From CAUPWF01 sp964367905 (lineage in GTDB: Bacteria > Bacillota > Clostridia > Lachnospirales > Lachnospiraceae), in the NCBI GenBank assembly GCA_964367905.1, contig CAYIZP010000013.1:1-64000 (forward strand): a DNA stretch of 64,000 nt. The letters are read 5' to 3'. The notes under the pieces are model-generated. The model made no database searches, was not told the origin of the DNA, and worked only from the letters and a program-made list of their open reading frames with translations. Shown here one piece after another: positions 34,279 to 42,736 of the stretch. A program made the position numbers and the translations under genes. Positions within the stretch are counted from its first letter, which is position 1. The number at the start of each line of letters is the position of its first letter.

Positions 34279-34335
34279 AGAATTTTCCTCCGTTTTCCAA
34301 CTAATTTTAATAACTGTAAAAGTTATACATTTCTT

Positions 34336-34364
34336 ATTATATGATAGGTGGAAATTCTTTTCAA
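34336..34364 (-). promoter_or_regulatory. Promoter of the decarboxylase operon
   Basis: TTGAAA (34359-34364) and TATAAT (34336-34341) with a 17-base spacer on the minus strand, 58 bases before the first gene. A small inverted repeat (34310-34315 with 34321-34326) sits in the untranslated leader and could be an operator. Confidence 0.75.
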
Positions 34365-34399
34365 CTGTTTTGTGTAATTTATATCAATAACCTTACAAA

Positions 34400-35596
34400 T
34401 TACTTACTTTCCTTGTGAAAAAGGGTGAATAATCTCTTGTATAAGTCAAACCACATATCAGCTTCCTCTATATTTTCTGTGGTATATATTCCATCCACCT
34501 TCCAGATTTCACCATCTACAAGGTAGCGTGCCGTACCAACTAGAGTGTCATTTTCTACTGGTGCTTTCACCACAATGGGATATTCTAATAAGATTTGAAC
34601 TTTCTCATCCTTTTTCTTTAATAAGGTAATTGTTTCTCCTGTTTCTACTTTTAACATAGTATGAAGTTCATCTTCCACGCTTTTTGCACCTAAGCAATTG
34701 ATCTGCTTCCACTGATCATCTCCCGATACTGTTCTCAATTCACAATTCTCATAGTTCGCCTTTCCATAATCTAACAACTCCATACAATCTTCCCATTTAT
34801 AATTCTTATTATACGGCCAACCGGCACCCAAGAGCGCAACAATGAATGTTCGACCTTCACTTTCAATCGCTCCTACATAACAATAGCCTGCATCATTGGT
34901 AAATCCCGTTTTTCCAGTAACAGCCTCAGAAGTCATATCGAATAACGAATTATGGTTATTTACCGAAAAACTCCTTGATCCCTCTGCGTTGTTAAATGTA
35001 TGATTTTCTGTTTGGGTAACGCGAAGAAACTCTTCTGCCATAGGAGATTGATTCATGCAATACATTAAGATTCGTGCCAAATCCTCTGCTGTAGTATGAT
35101 GAAATCCTTGTTCATCTGAGGCATCTAGACCGTTTGGTGTGATAAAATATGAATCTTCACAGCCGATATTTTCTGCTTTTTGGTTCATAAGTGATGCAAA
35201 TCCTTCCACACTCCCACCCACATGCTCTGCAATCGCGACCGCACTGTCGTTATGTGATTCCAACATCAAAGAAAACAGAAGATCCTCTAGGACATACTCC
35301 TCCCCTTCTCTCATACCTAGATGCACCTTAGGCTGTGCTGCTGCATTTGCACTCACTACAACTGTTTCATTAAGCGTCGAATTTTCTAGAGCGATGATGC
35401 AGGTAAGGATTTTTGTAGTACTAGCATTTGCTCGTGGTTCTTCTCCTTCCTTCTCAAATAAAATACGCCCACTCTCACCATCCATCATGACAGCAGAAAG
35501 GGCGTACAGTTGACCTACTTCTTCATTTGCATATGTTTTCTGGGGTAATATCAACACGTATGTGATGATTAAAATTACAGAACATATTTTTTTCAT
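34400..35596 (-). CDS. D-alanyl-D-alanine carboxypeptidase (PBP5-like), SHN variant
   Basis: Low-molecular-weight penicillin-binding protein that trims the terminal D-Ala of peptidoglycan stem peptides. The 398 residues have an N-terminal signal segment (MKKICSVILIITYVLIL), the nucleophile motif STTK at 59-62, the second motif SHN at 114-116 (SxN), and KTG in GKTGFTNDAGYC near 205. The C-terminal ~100 residues match a PBP5-type beta domain. The ribosome site GAAAAGAAAG is weak, suggesting low translation or coupling with scpB 30 bases upstream. It is the last gene of the dac-phosphoesterase-scpA-scpB run. Confidence 0.9.
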   Translation of the reverse strand: MKKICSVILIITYVLILPQKTYANEEVGQLYALSAVMMDGESGRILFEKEGEEPRANASTTKILTCIIALENSTLNETVVVSANAAAQPKVHLGMREGEEYVLEDLLFSLMLESHNDSAVAIAEHVGGSVEGFASLMNQKAENIGCEDSYFITPNGLDASDEQGFHHTTAEDLARILMYCMNQSPMAEEFLRVTQTENHTFNNAEGSRSFSVNNHNSLFDMTSEAVTGKTGFTNDAGYCYVGAIESEGRTFIVALLGAGWPYNKNYKWEDCMELLDYGKANYENCELRTVSGDDQWKQINCLGAKSVEDELHTMLKVETGETITLLKKKDEKVQILLEYPIVVKAPVENDTLVGTARYLVDGEIWKVDGIYTTENIEEADMWFDLYKRLFTLFHKESK

Positions 35597-35626
35597 ATTA
35601 TAGTTTCTTTCTTTTCAAATTTGAAA

Positions 35627-36196
35627 TTACACATTTAGCTTTAACTGAATCTCTTCTTGTGCTTCTGTTTTCAATTCTTCAATCTGTGCAGTATCGATAT
35701 ACGGCAGCTGTTCCAATGATTGAACGGAAAACCTCCTTAAGAATTCTTCTGTCGTAGCAAATAAATGTGGGCGTCCAGGTGCATTCAAACGTCCAACTTC
35801 CTCAACCAACCCATATTCTATCAAACGATTGACTGAGTGATCTGATTTCACTCCACGGATATTTTCAATTTCGATTTTAGTGATTGGTTGTTTATACGCA
35901 ATGATTGACAGCGTCTCTAACATTACTTCTGTCAAGACTAATTTTCGTGGTTGTTTCGCAATACGAATCAAGTATTCATAATACTCATTTTTCGTACACA
36001 TCTGATAGGAACCATTTAATTCAATGATTTGCATACCGTACTCTTCATTGGTATAGCGTGATTTCATGTTAGCAATAATCTTCGCCGTCGTCTTTTCGTC
36101 TTGCTCGATTGCTGTTGCTATTTTACTAAGTTCTACTGATTCTCCCATAGTAAAAAGAATCGCTTCTATAATCCCTTCTATCTTACTCACTTTCAC
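35627..36196 (-). CDS. scpB: Segregation and condensation protein B
   Basis: Winged-helix kleisin-binding subunit of the SMC-ScpAB condensin. The 189 residues hold two winged-helix domains; EGIIEAILFTMGESVELSKIA near 7-27 and the family motif ETLSIIAYKQPITKIEIENIRGV near 95-117 are clear. Translation begins at GTG 36196, seven bases after AAGGAG. It follows scpA by 22 bases. Its partner smc lies at 5.5-9.0 kb in the same window. Confidence 0.96.
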   Translation of the reverse strand: MKVSKIEGIIEAILFTMGESVELSKIATAIEQDEKTTAKIIANMKSRYTNEEYGMQIIELNGSYQMCTKNEYYEYLIRIAKQPRKLVLTEVMLETLSIIAYKQPITKIEIENIRGVKSDHSVNRLIEYGLVEEVGRLNAPGRPHLFATTEEFLRRFSVQSLEQLPYIDTAQIEELKTEAQEEIQLKLNV

Positions 36197-36218
36197 ATCT
36201 ATCTCCTTCTTCTGTCAA

Positions 36219-36962
36219 TTATGCTGCCGAATAAATATAAATATCGTCAAACAGTTCAGCTTGCTCAATAACGATCTTCCCTAACTTCATCAATTCCAAA
36301 ACAGCTAGAAAAGTGACCACCACATGCATTTTACTCTCTTGTTCCATCAATAATGTATGAAAACTTATCTTATGCTGTAGATTCACTCTCGACATCAAAT
36401 AGGTTAATTTATCATCTAGATTTACTTCTTCTCGCTCAATCTTACCAAATTTACTTCGAACTGGATCCACCTTATCATAATTTCGGCGAATGACTTGTTG
36501 AAAAATCTTATCCAACAATACAGTTGTCACTCCATCTAATAATTCATCCAAATCGATGGGTTCTTGATATTGGCGAACTTCATCAGGTATTGTAGGAGTC
36601 TTGTAGAACGTATATTGACCACCTTGCTCTAAATCTTTCAACTCCACAGCCATACACTTATACATCTTATATTCTAGCAATTGAGCAATCAAAGCCTCTC
36701 GTGGATCCTCTTCTTCCTCATCATCCAAAACCTCTTTTGGCAATAACATCTTGCACTTAATATCTAAAAGTGTAGCAGCCATCAATAAAAACTCACTCAT
36801 GACATTCATGTCCTTTGTATTCATCTCACGAATATATTCCATATATTGATCAGTGATTAACACAATCGGGATATCATAGATATCTATTTTGTTTTTGTCA
36901 ATTAGGTGCAACAATAGATCCAGGGGACCCTCAAACACCTCTAATTTCACTGGTATTCCCAT
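36219..36962 (-). CDS. scpA: Segregation and condensation protein A
   Basis: Kleisin that bridges the SMC heads. The 247 residues begin with the typical MGIPVKLEVFEGPLDLLLHLIDKNKIDIYDIPI, followed by the helical EFLLMAATLLDIKCKMLLP near 57-75 and the C-terminal winged helix (about 175-240). GAGGTC precedes the ATG. It starts 12 bases after the phosphoesterase gene, in one transcript with scpB. Confidence 0.97.
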   Translation of the reverse strand: MGIPVKLEVFEGPLDLLLHLIDKNKIDIYDIPIVLITDQYMEYIREMNTKDMNVMSEFLLMAATLLDIKCKMLLPKEVLDDEEEEDPREALIAQLLEYKMYKCMAVELKDLEQGGQYTFYKTPTIPDEVRQYQEPIDLDELLDGVTTVLLDKIFQQVIRRNYDKVDPVRSKFGKIEREEVNLDDKLTYLMSRVNLQHKISFHTLLMEQESKMHVVVTFLAVLELMKLGKIVIEQAELFDDIYIYSAA

Positions 36963-36974
36963 ATCTGACCTCTT

Positions 36975-37874
36975 CTATTTCTTCTCTCCATTCAAGTGTA
37001 CCACGACAACCTCAGGCTGATTAAATAAACGTACTTTGACTGTATGCTCTCCCAATCCTCGACTTACGATGACATCTGTTTCATTACACTGATACAGCCC
37101 ACCCGTATAGGGCGGAAACAATTTCCCTTGTGGACTGATGATCCCTCCTAGAAAAGGAATTCGCACCATTCCTCCATGATAATGTCCCGACAGCACCAAG
37201 TCTGCCCCCCAGTCGGCATATGTATGGATATGAGCAGGATTATGCGCTAATAAAATGTGATACTTTTCCTCGTCACACTTTCCAATTAAGCCCTCCATCT
37301 CCTTCAGACTTAGATGCCCTTTAGGAAATTTTCGATAATATTTCTCAGGTATCTCTATACCAGATAATTCAACTTTATCTTTGGTATCCTTCGAAGAATA
37401 TAAAGAAAGCGTTCGATTCTCTAAAAATATCACCCCATATTCTTTTAATCTTCTTCGATAGATTCTATAATCATCCCCATATTTTTCTGGATGCTCTTTC
37501 ATTCGCTGTTCATGATTCCCATTAGCATAATAGACCTTGCATACTTTCGTAAGTCTATTCACCAGATTCAAGGCTACATCACATGGCTTTGTATCAATCC
37601 CCAAGACCATATCACCACCTATAAAGATACAGTCTGGTTTTTCACCTAGAATGATTTTCATTATTTTATCATTAGATTCACCATAGGATTTGTTATGCAA
37701 ATCCGTTAGAAAAATAATTTTTTTATCTTTATCCATTCTCGAAAGCTTCGATGAAACTACACGATATCTAGTTGTTTTTAATGTTTTTTGCTCTCTTAGA
37801 TTCTCCAAAAGAATCACAACCGTTATTGCACTTAAACATGCTAATACCCACATAGTACTTCTCCAAAACTTCAT
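36975..37874 (-). CDS. Membrane-anchored calcineurin-like phosphoesterase (YkuE/YaeI-like)
   Basis: Metallophosphoesterase of 299 residues with an N-terminal signal-anchor helix (about 6-25, WVLACLSAITVVILLEN) and the metal-binding motifs FLTDLHNKSYG near 53-63, GGDMVLG near 86, GNHEQ near 117 and HNPAH ... LVLSGHYHGGMVRIPFLG near 210-235. The active site would be on the outer face if the anchor inserts N-in. Family members cleave phosphodiester bonds of lipids or wall polymers, but the substrate is unknown. No strong ribosome site precedes ATG 37874, so an internal start at Met7 is possible. It lies between a carboxypeptidase gene and scpA. Confidence 0.85.
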   Translation of the reverse strand: MKFWRSTMWVLACLSAITVVILLENLREQKTLKTTRYRVVSSKLSRMDKDKKIIFLTDLHNKSYGESNDKIMKIILGEKPDCIFIGGDMVLGIDTKPCDVALNLVNRLTKVCKVYYANGNHEQRMKEHPEKYGDDYRIYRRRLKEYGVIFLENRTLSLYSSKDTKDKVELSGIEIPEKYYRKFPKGHLSLKEMEGLIGKCDEEKYHILLAHNPAHIHTYADWGADLVLSGHYHGGMVRIPFLGGIISPQGKLFPPYTGGLYQCNETDVIVSRGLGEHTVKVRLFNQPEVVVVHLNGEKK

Positions 37875-37904
37875 TTTATTCTATCTAGTTGGCTTATCGA
37901 TCCA

Positions 37905-39065
37905 TTAAAGGCAAAACTCTTTGAACACGTGACAGAAGGCGAAAGAAAATGACATTTCATCTATATCTTCCATTGCCACTACATCAATCTTACCTAGCTC
38001 TTCATCTCCAATTTTATATAGAATCTCTCCCACTTTATCGCCGCTTGCAATAGGAGCTTCCAATTCATCGAATACTGTAAATTCTTTTGTGACTGTCGAT
38101 AAGTCATTTCCATTTATATCAATATACGCAAACTGTTCAGCACCCTGACCTGTTATTGTATCTTTTGTTCCATTTAATACTGGTATTTCCTCATAAATAT
38201 TCTCTGCTTGATCCAAGTATTTCTGCGAAACCCCAAATCCATAATCCAATAAACTGATTGCATCTTTGGTTCTATCGTTACCGCTTGGTGCAGCCATAAT
38301 GACAGCAATCATATCAATCCCACCATTGCTTGCCGTAGCGGATAAACAGTATTTCGCTAAACTCGTCGATCCTGTCTTCAAACCTGTCGCATAGGCATAT
38401 TGTTTGATCAATTTATTTGTATTGCTCAACCCAAACACAGAACTCCCCTGCGCCGTTTCATGTACGATATCTTCCATCCATATAGTTGTGTATTCATATA
38501 TTTCCGGATGATTTGTAATCAGCTCTCTCGTCATAATTGCAATATCATAGGCAGTGGTCAAGTGTCCCTCAGCATCTAAACCATTACAATTCACGAAATT
38601 CGTATGTTCCATCCCTAATTCTTTCGCTCGCTCATTCATTCGTACTACGAATTCTGCTTCCGTTCCTGCTATCATCTCTCCCATAGCCACACAGGCATCA
38701 TTTGCAGAAGATATCACAATACATTTTATCATAGTATCTACCGTCTGACGTTCCCCAGCCTCTAAAAACACTTGAGACCCTCCCATTGATGCCGCATACT
38801 CTGAAACAACAACGTCCTCTGTTAATTCAATTTCTCCTGCTTCTAGTGCTTCAAAAATCAGTAACAATGTCATTATCTTCGTTACACTTGCAGGTGCTAA
38901 TTTTTCATTTGAATTCTTTTCATAAATCACTTGCCCCGTTGACGCTTCCATCAAAAGTACAGAAGGCGCACTCACTTCAGGAGCTTGCGCACTTGCAATA
39001 ACAGGATTTATGATGGCAACAGTTGTAAGAATGCATGCTAATACGAATGCAATTTTTTTCTTCAT
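37905..39065 (-). CDS. dacF: D-alanyl-D-alanine carboxypeptidase (DacF-like)
   Basis: Penicillin-binding carboxypeptidase of 386 residues. The signal peptide MKKKIAFVLACILTTVAI is followed by SVTK at 60-63, SAN at 120-122 and KTG in GLKTGSTSLAKYC near 230, then a PBP5-type C-terminal beta domain (about 275-370). The C-terminal amphipathic stretch MSFSFAFCHVFKEF could bind the membrane. The start at 39065 follows TTGGAG; the in-frame ATG at 39083 has no site. A second related enzyme is at 34.4 kb, with scpA/scpB between the two. DacF naming is by similarity only. Confidence 0.92.
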   Translation of the reverse strand: MKKKIAFVLACILTTVAIINPVIASAQAPEVSAPSVLLMEASTGQVIYEKNSNEKLAPASVTKIMTLLLIFEALEAGEIELTEDVVVSEYAASMGGSQVFLEAGERQTVDTMIKCIVISSANDACVAMGEMIAGTEAEFVVRMNERAKELGMEHTNFVNCNGLDAEGHLTTAYDIAIMTRELITNHPEIYEYTTIWMEDIVHETAQGSSVFGLSNTNKLIKQYAYATGLKTGSTSLAKYCLSATASNGGIDMIAVIMAAPSGNDRTKDAISLLDYGFGVSQKYLDQAENIYEEIPVLNGTKDTITGQGAEQFAYIDINGNDLSTVTKEFTVFDELEAPIASGDKVGEILYKIGDEELGKIDVVAMEDIDEMSFSFAFCHVFKEFCL

Positions 39066-39142
39066 GATAACTCCAACAATCATATTGTTATCTATACATA
39101 TGTAAAAATATTTGAATTATGCAAAATGTTGTTTTTGTACGT

Positions 39143-39180
39143 AAAATGAGGTCCGTATATACTACTATATACGACCTCAT
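39143..39180 (-). terminator. Intrinsic terminator after rpsU
   Basis: A stem of about 14 bp (39146-39160 with 39167-39180, one bulged base) with a six-base loop, followed on the minus strand by four U. It is 22 bases after the rpsU stop. Confidence 0.8.
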
Positions 39181-39202
39181 ATGTTTTACAAAACTCTGCA
39201 CA

Positions 39203-39379
39203 TTAATTATATTTACGTTTTCTAGCAGCTTCCGATTTTTTCTTGCGTTTTACGCTCGGCTTTTCGTAATGTTCTCTTTTACGAATTTCTTGTTGAATAC
39301 CGGCTTTAGCGCAGTTTCTTTTGAATCTGCGTAAAGCACTATCTAACGTTTCGTTCTCTTTTACGATTACATTTGACAT
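39203..39379 (-). CDS. rpsU: 30S ribosomal protein S21
   Basis: Small basic ribosomal protein of 58 residues, starting MSNVIVKENETLDSALRRFKRNC and ending in an Arg/Lys-rich tail (KRKKKSEAARKRKYN). S21 binds the small-subunit platform and helps initiation. The ATG at 39379 is preceded by GGAGGGGAGGTTAGGTGTGA, a broad purine-rich region. It has its own consensus promoter and terminator and is thus a single-gene unit between glgA and the dac operon. Confidence 0.96.
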   Translation of the reverse strand: MSNVIVKENETLDSALRRFKRNCAKAGIQQEIRKREHYEKPSVKRKKKSEAARKRKYN

Positions 39380-39458
39380 AGACTCACACCTAACCTCCCC
39401 TCCAGCCCTATATTGTGCATGATACGACTGTTCGGGTATTTTTTTTGCACTACGTATG

Positions 39459-39486
39459 ATTATAACACATAATTATAATTCGTCAA
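39459..39486 (-). promoter_or_regulatory. Promoter of rpsU
   Basis: TTGACG (39481-39486) and TATAAT (39459-39464) on the minus strand with a 16-base spacer. The predicted 5' leader is about 75 bases. Confidence 0.75.
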
Positions 39487-39495
39487 TACCCATTT

Positions 39496-40932
39496 TTAAA
39501 TTATCTCATATATTTCTTCATATTGTAACGCTGACTGCGTCCAAGAGAAGTCTTTTTGCATTGCTCTATCAACAATTTTATTCCAATCACGCTTGCTATC
39601 GTAGTAAATATGTTCTGCGTAACGAATGGTTTGCATCATTTCATGAGCATTGTAATTTGAGAAGCTAAACCCTGTTCCAGTCTTCTCATATTCATTATAT
39701 GGTTCCACTGTATCTCTCAATCCGCCTGTCTCTCGAACAATCGGTATGGTTCCATATCGTAAACTCATCAATTGGCTCAGTCCACATGGTTCAAATAGTG
39801 ACGGCATAATAAATGCGTCACAAGATGCATAAATCTTACGCGCTCGATCCTCTGAGTAGAAAATATTTGCTGAAACTTTATTCGGGTATTTCTGCGCGAA
39901 ATTTCGGAACATTTCTTCGTACTTTTCATCACCCGTACCCAACACAACAATTTGTATCGAATCCTGACACAATTCATCCATCACACATTCAATCAAATCA
40001 AAACCTTTTTGATCCGTTAGTCTCGAGACAATTCCCAACATCATAATCTGTTTGTTTACTTCCAGCCCCAACTCTTTTTGCAATGCTTCTTTGTTTTTAA
40101 ACTTATATTTTCTAAACGTTGATATTGTGAATCGCTTTGCAATAAGATCGTCTGATGCCGGATCATATTCTGCATAATCTATCCCATTCACAATTCCTCT
40201 GAGGGAATTTCTGCGTGCAAACATCAAGCCATCTAATCCTTCGCCATAAAAACGACTCTTGATCTCATCTGCATACGAATTACTAACTGTTGTAATCACA
40301 TCAGAATACACAATCCCACCTTTCAAATAATTCGCATCATCTTTTACTCCCAATTTATCAATAGTAAAATAGTAATCTGGCAATCCTGTAATATCTCTGA
40401 TTCGCTTTATGTCCCATACTCCCTGGAATTTCAAATTATGTATCGTAATCACAGTTCGAATATCGGAATAATAATGATCCCAATAACGATAGTTATCTAA
40501 AAATACCGGAACCAACCCTGTCTGCCAATCGTGACAATGTATTATATCTGGTTTATAATCAAGAATTGGCAACATCTGTACGATTGCTTTTGAAAAAAAA
40601 GCAAATCGCTCCACGTCATCATAAGTATCCCCGTAAGGCTTGTCTCCGCTAAAGTAATATTCATTATCAATAAAGTAAAATGTAACTCCGTCAATTTGTG
40701 TTTCTAATATCCCCACATACTGCCTTCTCCAACTTAATTCCATGTAAAAATGTGTCTTGTAATCCAATTGACTCTTGTATTTTTCATTCATACATGCATA
40801 TTTAGGCAGTACTACTCTTACATCAAATTTATCCTTATCAAAATATTTTGGTAATGCTCCTACAACGTCGGCTAATCCCCCTGTCTTAATAAAAGGAACT
40901 GCTTCTGATGCTGTAAAAAGTATTTTTTTCAT
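39496..40932 (-). CDS. glgA: Glycogen synthase (ADP-glucose)
   Basis: GT5 glycosyltransferase that extends alpha-1,4-glucan from ADP-glucose. The 478 residues have the N-terminal KTGGLADVVGALP (16-28; the lysine contacts ADP-glucose), IHCHDWQTGLVP near 133-144, and the C-terminal nucleotide-sugar region MPSLFEPCGLSQLMSLRYG near 375-393 with the catalytic Glu. GTGGAGGACG precedes the ATG. The other glycogen genes (glgB, glgC, glgP) are not in this window, and it appears to be monocistronic between spo0A and rpsU. Confidence 0.95.
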   Translation of the reverse strand: MKKILFTASEAVPFIKTGGLADVVGALPKYFDKDKFDVRVVLPKYACMNEKYKSQLDYKTHFYMELSWRRQYVGILETQIDGVTFYFIDNEYYFSGDKPYGDTYDDVERFAFFSKAIVQMLPILDYKPDIIHCHDWQTGLVPVFLDNYRYWDHYYSDIRTVITIHNLKFQGVWDIKRIRDITGLPDYYFTIDKLGVKDDANYLKGGIVYSDVITTVSNSYADEIKSRFYGEGLDGLMFARRNSLRGIVNGIDYAEYDPASDDLIAKRFTISTFRKYKFKNKEALQKELGLEVNKQIMMLGIVSRLTDQKGFDLIECVMDELCQDSIQIVVLGTGDEKYEEMFRNFAQKYPNKVSANIFYSEDRARKIYASCDAFIMPSLFEPCGLSQLMSLRYGTIPIVRETGGLRDTVEPYNEYEKTGTGFSFSNYNAHEMMQTIRYAEHIYYDSKRDWNKIVDRAMQKDFSWTQSALQYEEIYEII

Positions 40933-41037
40933 ATCCGTCCTCCACTAAAGTATAACTATTAAGCAACATATTCAATCAATTATACTATATTTCAAATGAA
41001 ATGAAAAGTTTTTTTTAAATGAAAATTTTTTTTCATT

Positions 41038-41826
41038 TTATTTATTCATTTTGTATTTTAATCTAATTGTATCAGATATCAATGCTATAAATTCAGAATT
41101 TGTAGGTTTCCCTCGTCCATTACTTACAGTGTAACCAAACAACTCCTCTATTGTATCAATTTTCCCTCTGCTCCATGCCACTTCAATCGCATGTCGAATC
41201 GCCCGTTCTACACGACTAGAGGTTGTTCTATTTTTTTTAGCTACGCTTGGATAAAGCACCTTGGTAATCGCATTCAAAATATCCATATCCTCAACTGACA
41301 TCAAAATCGCATCTCGCAAATAATGGTATCCTTTTATATGTGCTGGTATTCCAATTTCATGTAAGATCGATGTAACATGTTTTTCTAAGTCTTCTTCTTT
41401 GTCTTGAAGAACAATTTTTGCAACGCTGGAAGACTTTTCACTCGAATTCATCTGCTTAATTCCTTTGATTCGACTAATAATGCTCTCTCGATTAAACGGC
41501 TTCATGATAAAATAATTTGCCCCCTTTCGAAATGCATCTTCCGTAATACTATCTTGTCCTACTGCCGTGATGACTATGAATCCTGGTAACTTGTTCAATC
41601 CATGATCTTGTTGAACATTTTCCATAACTGTCAATCCATCCATCCTAGGCATAATCAAATCTAACAACACCACATCTGGCTCATGTTTTTTTATGATTTG
41701 ACACATTTCTTCTCCATTACTTGCTTTCCCTACGAGATGCAACTCCTCATCACTATCGATAATTTCGCCCAAAATTTCTAACATTTTTTCATTATCGTCA
41801 GCAATAGCAACATTTAGCTTTTCCAT
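41038..41826 (-). CDS. spo0A: Sporulation master regulator Spo0A
   Basis: Response regulator that, when phosphorylated, binds 0A boxes and switches cells to stationary-phase and sporulation programs. The 262 residues carry a receiver domain (about 1-120: acidic D10 D11, phosphoacceptor D56 in LLDLIMPRMDG, K in IMKPFN) and the Spo0A C-terminal DNA-binding domain with LHEIGIPAHIKGYHYLRDAI near 150-170 and the recognition region TTSSRVERAIRHAIEVAWSRG. I chose ATG 41826 because it gives the family N-terminus MEKLNVAIADDN; an ATG at 41844 is possible and neither has a strong site. Upstream lie a consensus promoter and two 0A boxes. The usual neighbour spoIVB is not here. Confidence 0.95.
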   Translation of the reverse strand: MEKLNVAIADDNEKMLEILGEIIDSDEELHLVGKASNGEEMCQIIKKHEPDVVLLDLIMPRMDGLTVMENVQQDHGLNKLPGFIVITAVGQDSITEDAFRKGANYFIMKPFNRESIISRIKGIKQMNSSEKSSSVAKIVLQDKEEDLEKHVTSILHEIGIPAHIKGYHYLRDAILMSVEDMDILNAITKVLYPSVAKKNRTTSSRVERAIRHAIEVAWSRGKIDTIEELFGYTVSNGRGKPTNSEFIALISDTIRLKYKMNK

Positions 41827-41862
41827 AGCATCACCATTCCACATTCAACACACCACAAATGT

Positions 41863-41891
41863 ATTATAATGGCACAAAAGAAGTAATGCAA
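41863..41891 (-). promoter_or_regulatory. Promoter of spo0A
   Basis: TTGCAT (41886-41891) and TATAAT (41863-41868) on the minus strand with a 17-base spacer, about 35 bases before the chosen start codon. Confidence 0.7.
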
Positions 41892-41910
41892 TAGCAAATT
41901 TATTATATTG

Positions 41911-41917
41911 TTCGACA
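41911..41917 (-). promoter_or_regulatory. 0A box 1
   Basis: TGTCGAA on the minus strand, the exact core of the Spo0A-binding site, about 20 bases upstream of the -35 of the spo0A promoter. Suggests autoregulation. Confidence 0.6.
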
Positions 41918-41958
41918 TTATGTTGATTTAAGATGTATTTTCACACAATTCAATGTTT

Positions 41959-41965
41959 TTCGACA
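41959..41965 (-). promoter_or_regulatory. 0A box 2
   Basis: A second exact TGTCGAA on the minus strand, 48 bases from the first and immediately after the stop codon of the upstream gene. The two boxes face the same way and lie about 4.5 helical turns apart. Confidence 0.55.
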
Positions 41966-41968
41966 TAA

Positions 41969-42736
41969 TTATTTGTTTCCTTGTCGATATAACTCTTTCC
42001 ATTCCTCTAATAACTGCTTTGATGGCTTTACTTGCAAAACTTCCTCGACTGAATTCGATTCTCTTTGTAGAATATCGTCTAACTCTTCATAGACCTCACT
42101 CTTGGCAATTAGCAGCTTATACTCTGTCGTATCTAAATGCTTTTTCGCTGCGTATAGATAGCATTTTACAAACATTGGATCATTATTAATCTGAAATGCT
42201 TTATCATACATAGTCATTGCTTCTTGATACAAGAACTGTCTTCCATAGCAAGCTCCAAGACAAGCATATATCTTCCCATAAAACATCTCATCAACTTTGT
42301 TATTATGTTCTTTTCTAAGAATGGATGTATAAAACAAGATTGCTAATTCTACTTCACCATTCACCAGAAGGTTATCTGCTTTTTTCTTAACAATTTCCAC
42401 CTCTTCAAGGTAATTTAGCTTTCTTAATTCTTCTTGTAATTTATTCAACTGCATATCGGAATACATATCGCTACTTCTAAGAATCGTCAAAATAAATGTT
42501 TCTATACTACATTTTGTATGCAATGAATTAATAATCTCACTTGAAAGCTCATCTAACTTTAATTCTTCTGATAACCACACACATAATTGTTCATTCATAA
42601 TTGTACTATCCACTAGATAAATATTCTTGCCAAGATAATAGCACAACTCTTCAAAAGTATATATTTTATGATGTATTCTGGTGATTTCATAAGGAGCAGT
42701 AGCTCTCACATTATGACACAGAATGATGTTTCCCAT
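41969..42736 (-). CDS. Uncharacterised TPR-like protein in DUF5716/DUF5717 cluster
   Basis: Function not recognised. A soluble protein of 255 residues with no signal peptide or membrane helix. Its centre has tetratricopeptide-like helix pairs: ADNLLVNGEVELAILFYTSIL near 118-138, then KIYACLGACYGRQF and EAMTMYDKAFQIN near 153-184. The N-terminal ~70 residues (EITRIHHKIYTFEELCYYLGKNIYL) look like a separate small domain, perhaps for binding a partner. The C-terminus is charged and helical. GGGGGAAAT precedes ATG 42736, and the gene overlaps the 3' end of its upstream neighbour by 26 bases, so it is made with the other two cluster proteins. It lies directly upstream of the spo0A promoter region. 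Confidence 0.75.
   Translation of the reverse strand: MGNIILCHNVRATAPYEITRIHHKIYTFEELCYYLGKNIYLVDSTIMNEQLCVWLSEELKLDELSSEIINSLHTKCSIETFILTILRSSDMYSDMQLNKLQEELRKLNYLEEVEIVKKKADNLLVNGEVELAILFYTSILRKEHNNKVDEMFYGKIYACLGACYGRQFLYQEAMTMYDKAFQINNDPMFVKCYLYAAKKHLDTTEYKLLIAKSEVYEELDDILQRESNSVEEVLQVKPSKQLLEEWKELYRQGNK

Noticed and set aside
37905..38020. Possible frameshift at the end of the DacF-like gene
   Set aside because: The unusual ending in FCHVFKEFCL still fits an amphipathic membrane-binding tail of normal length, and no alternative frame continues the PBP5 domain.
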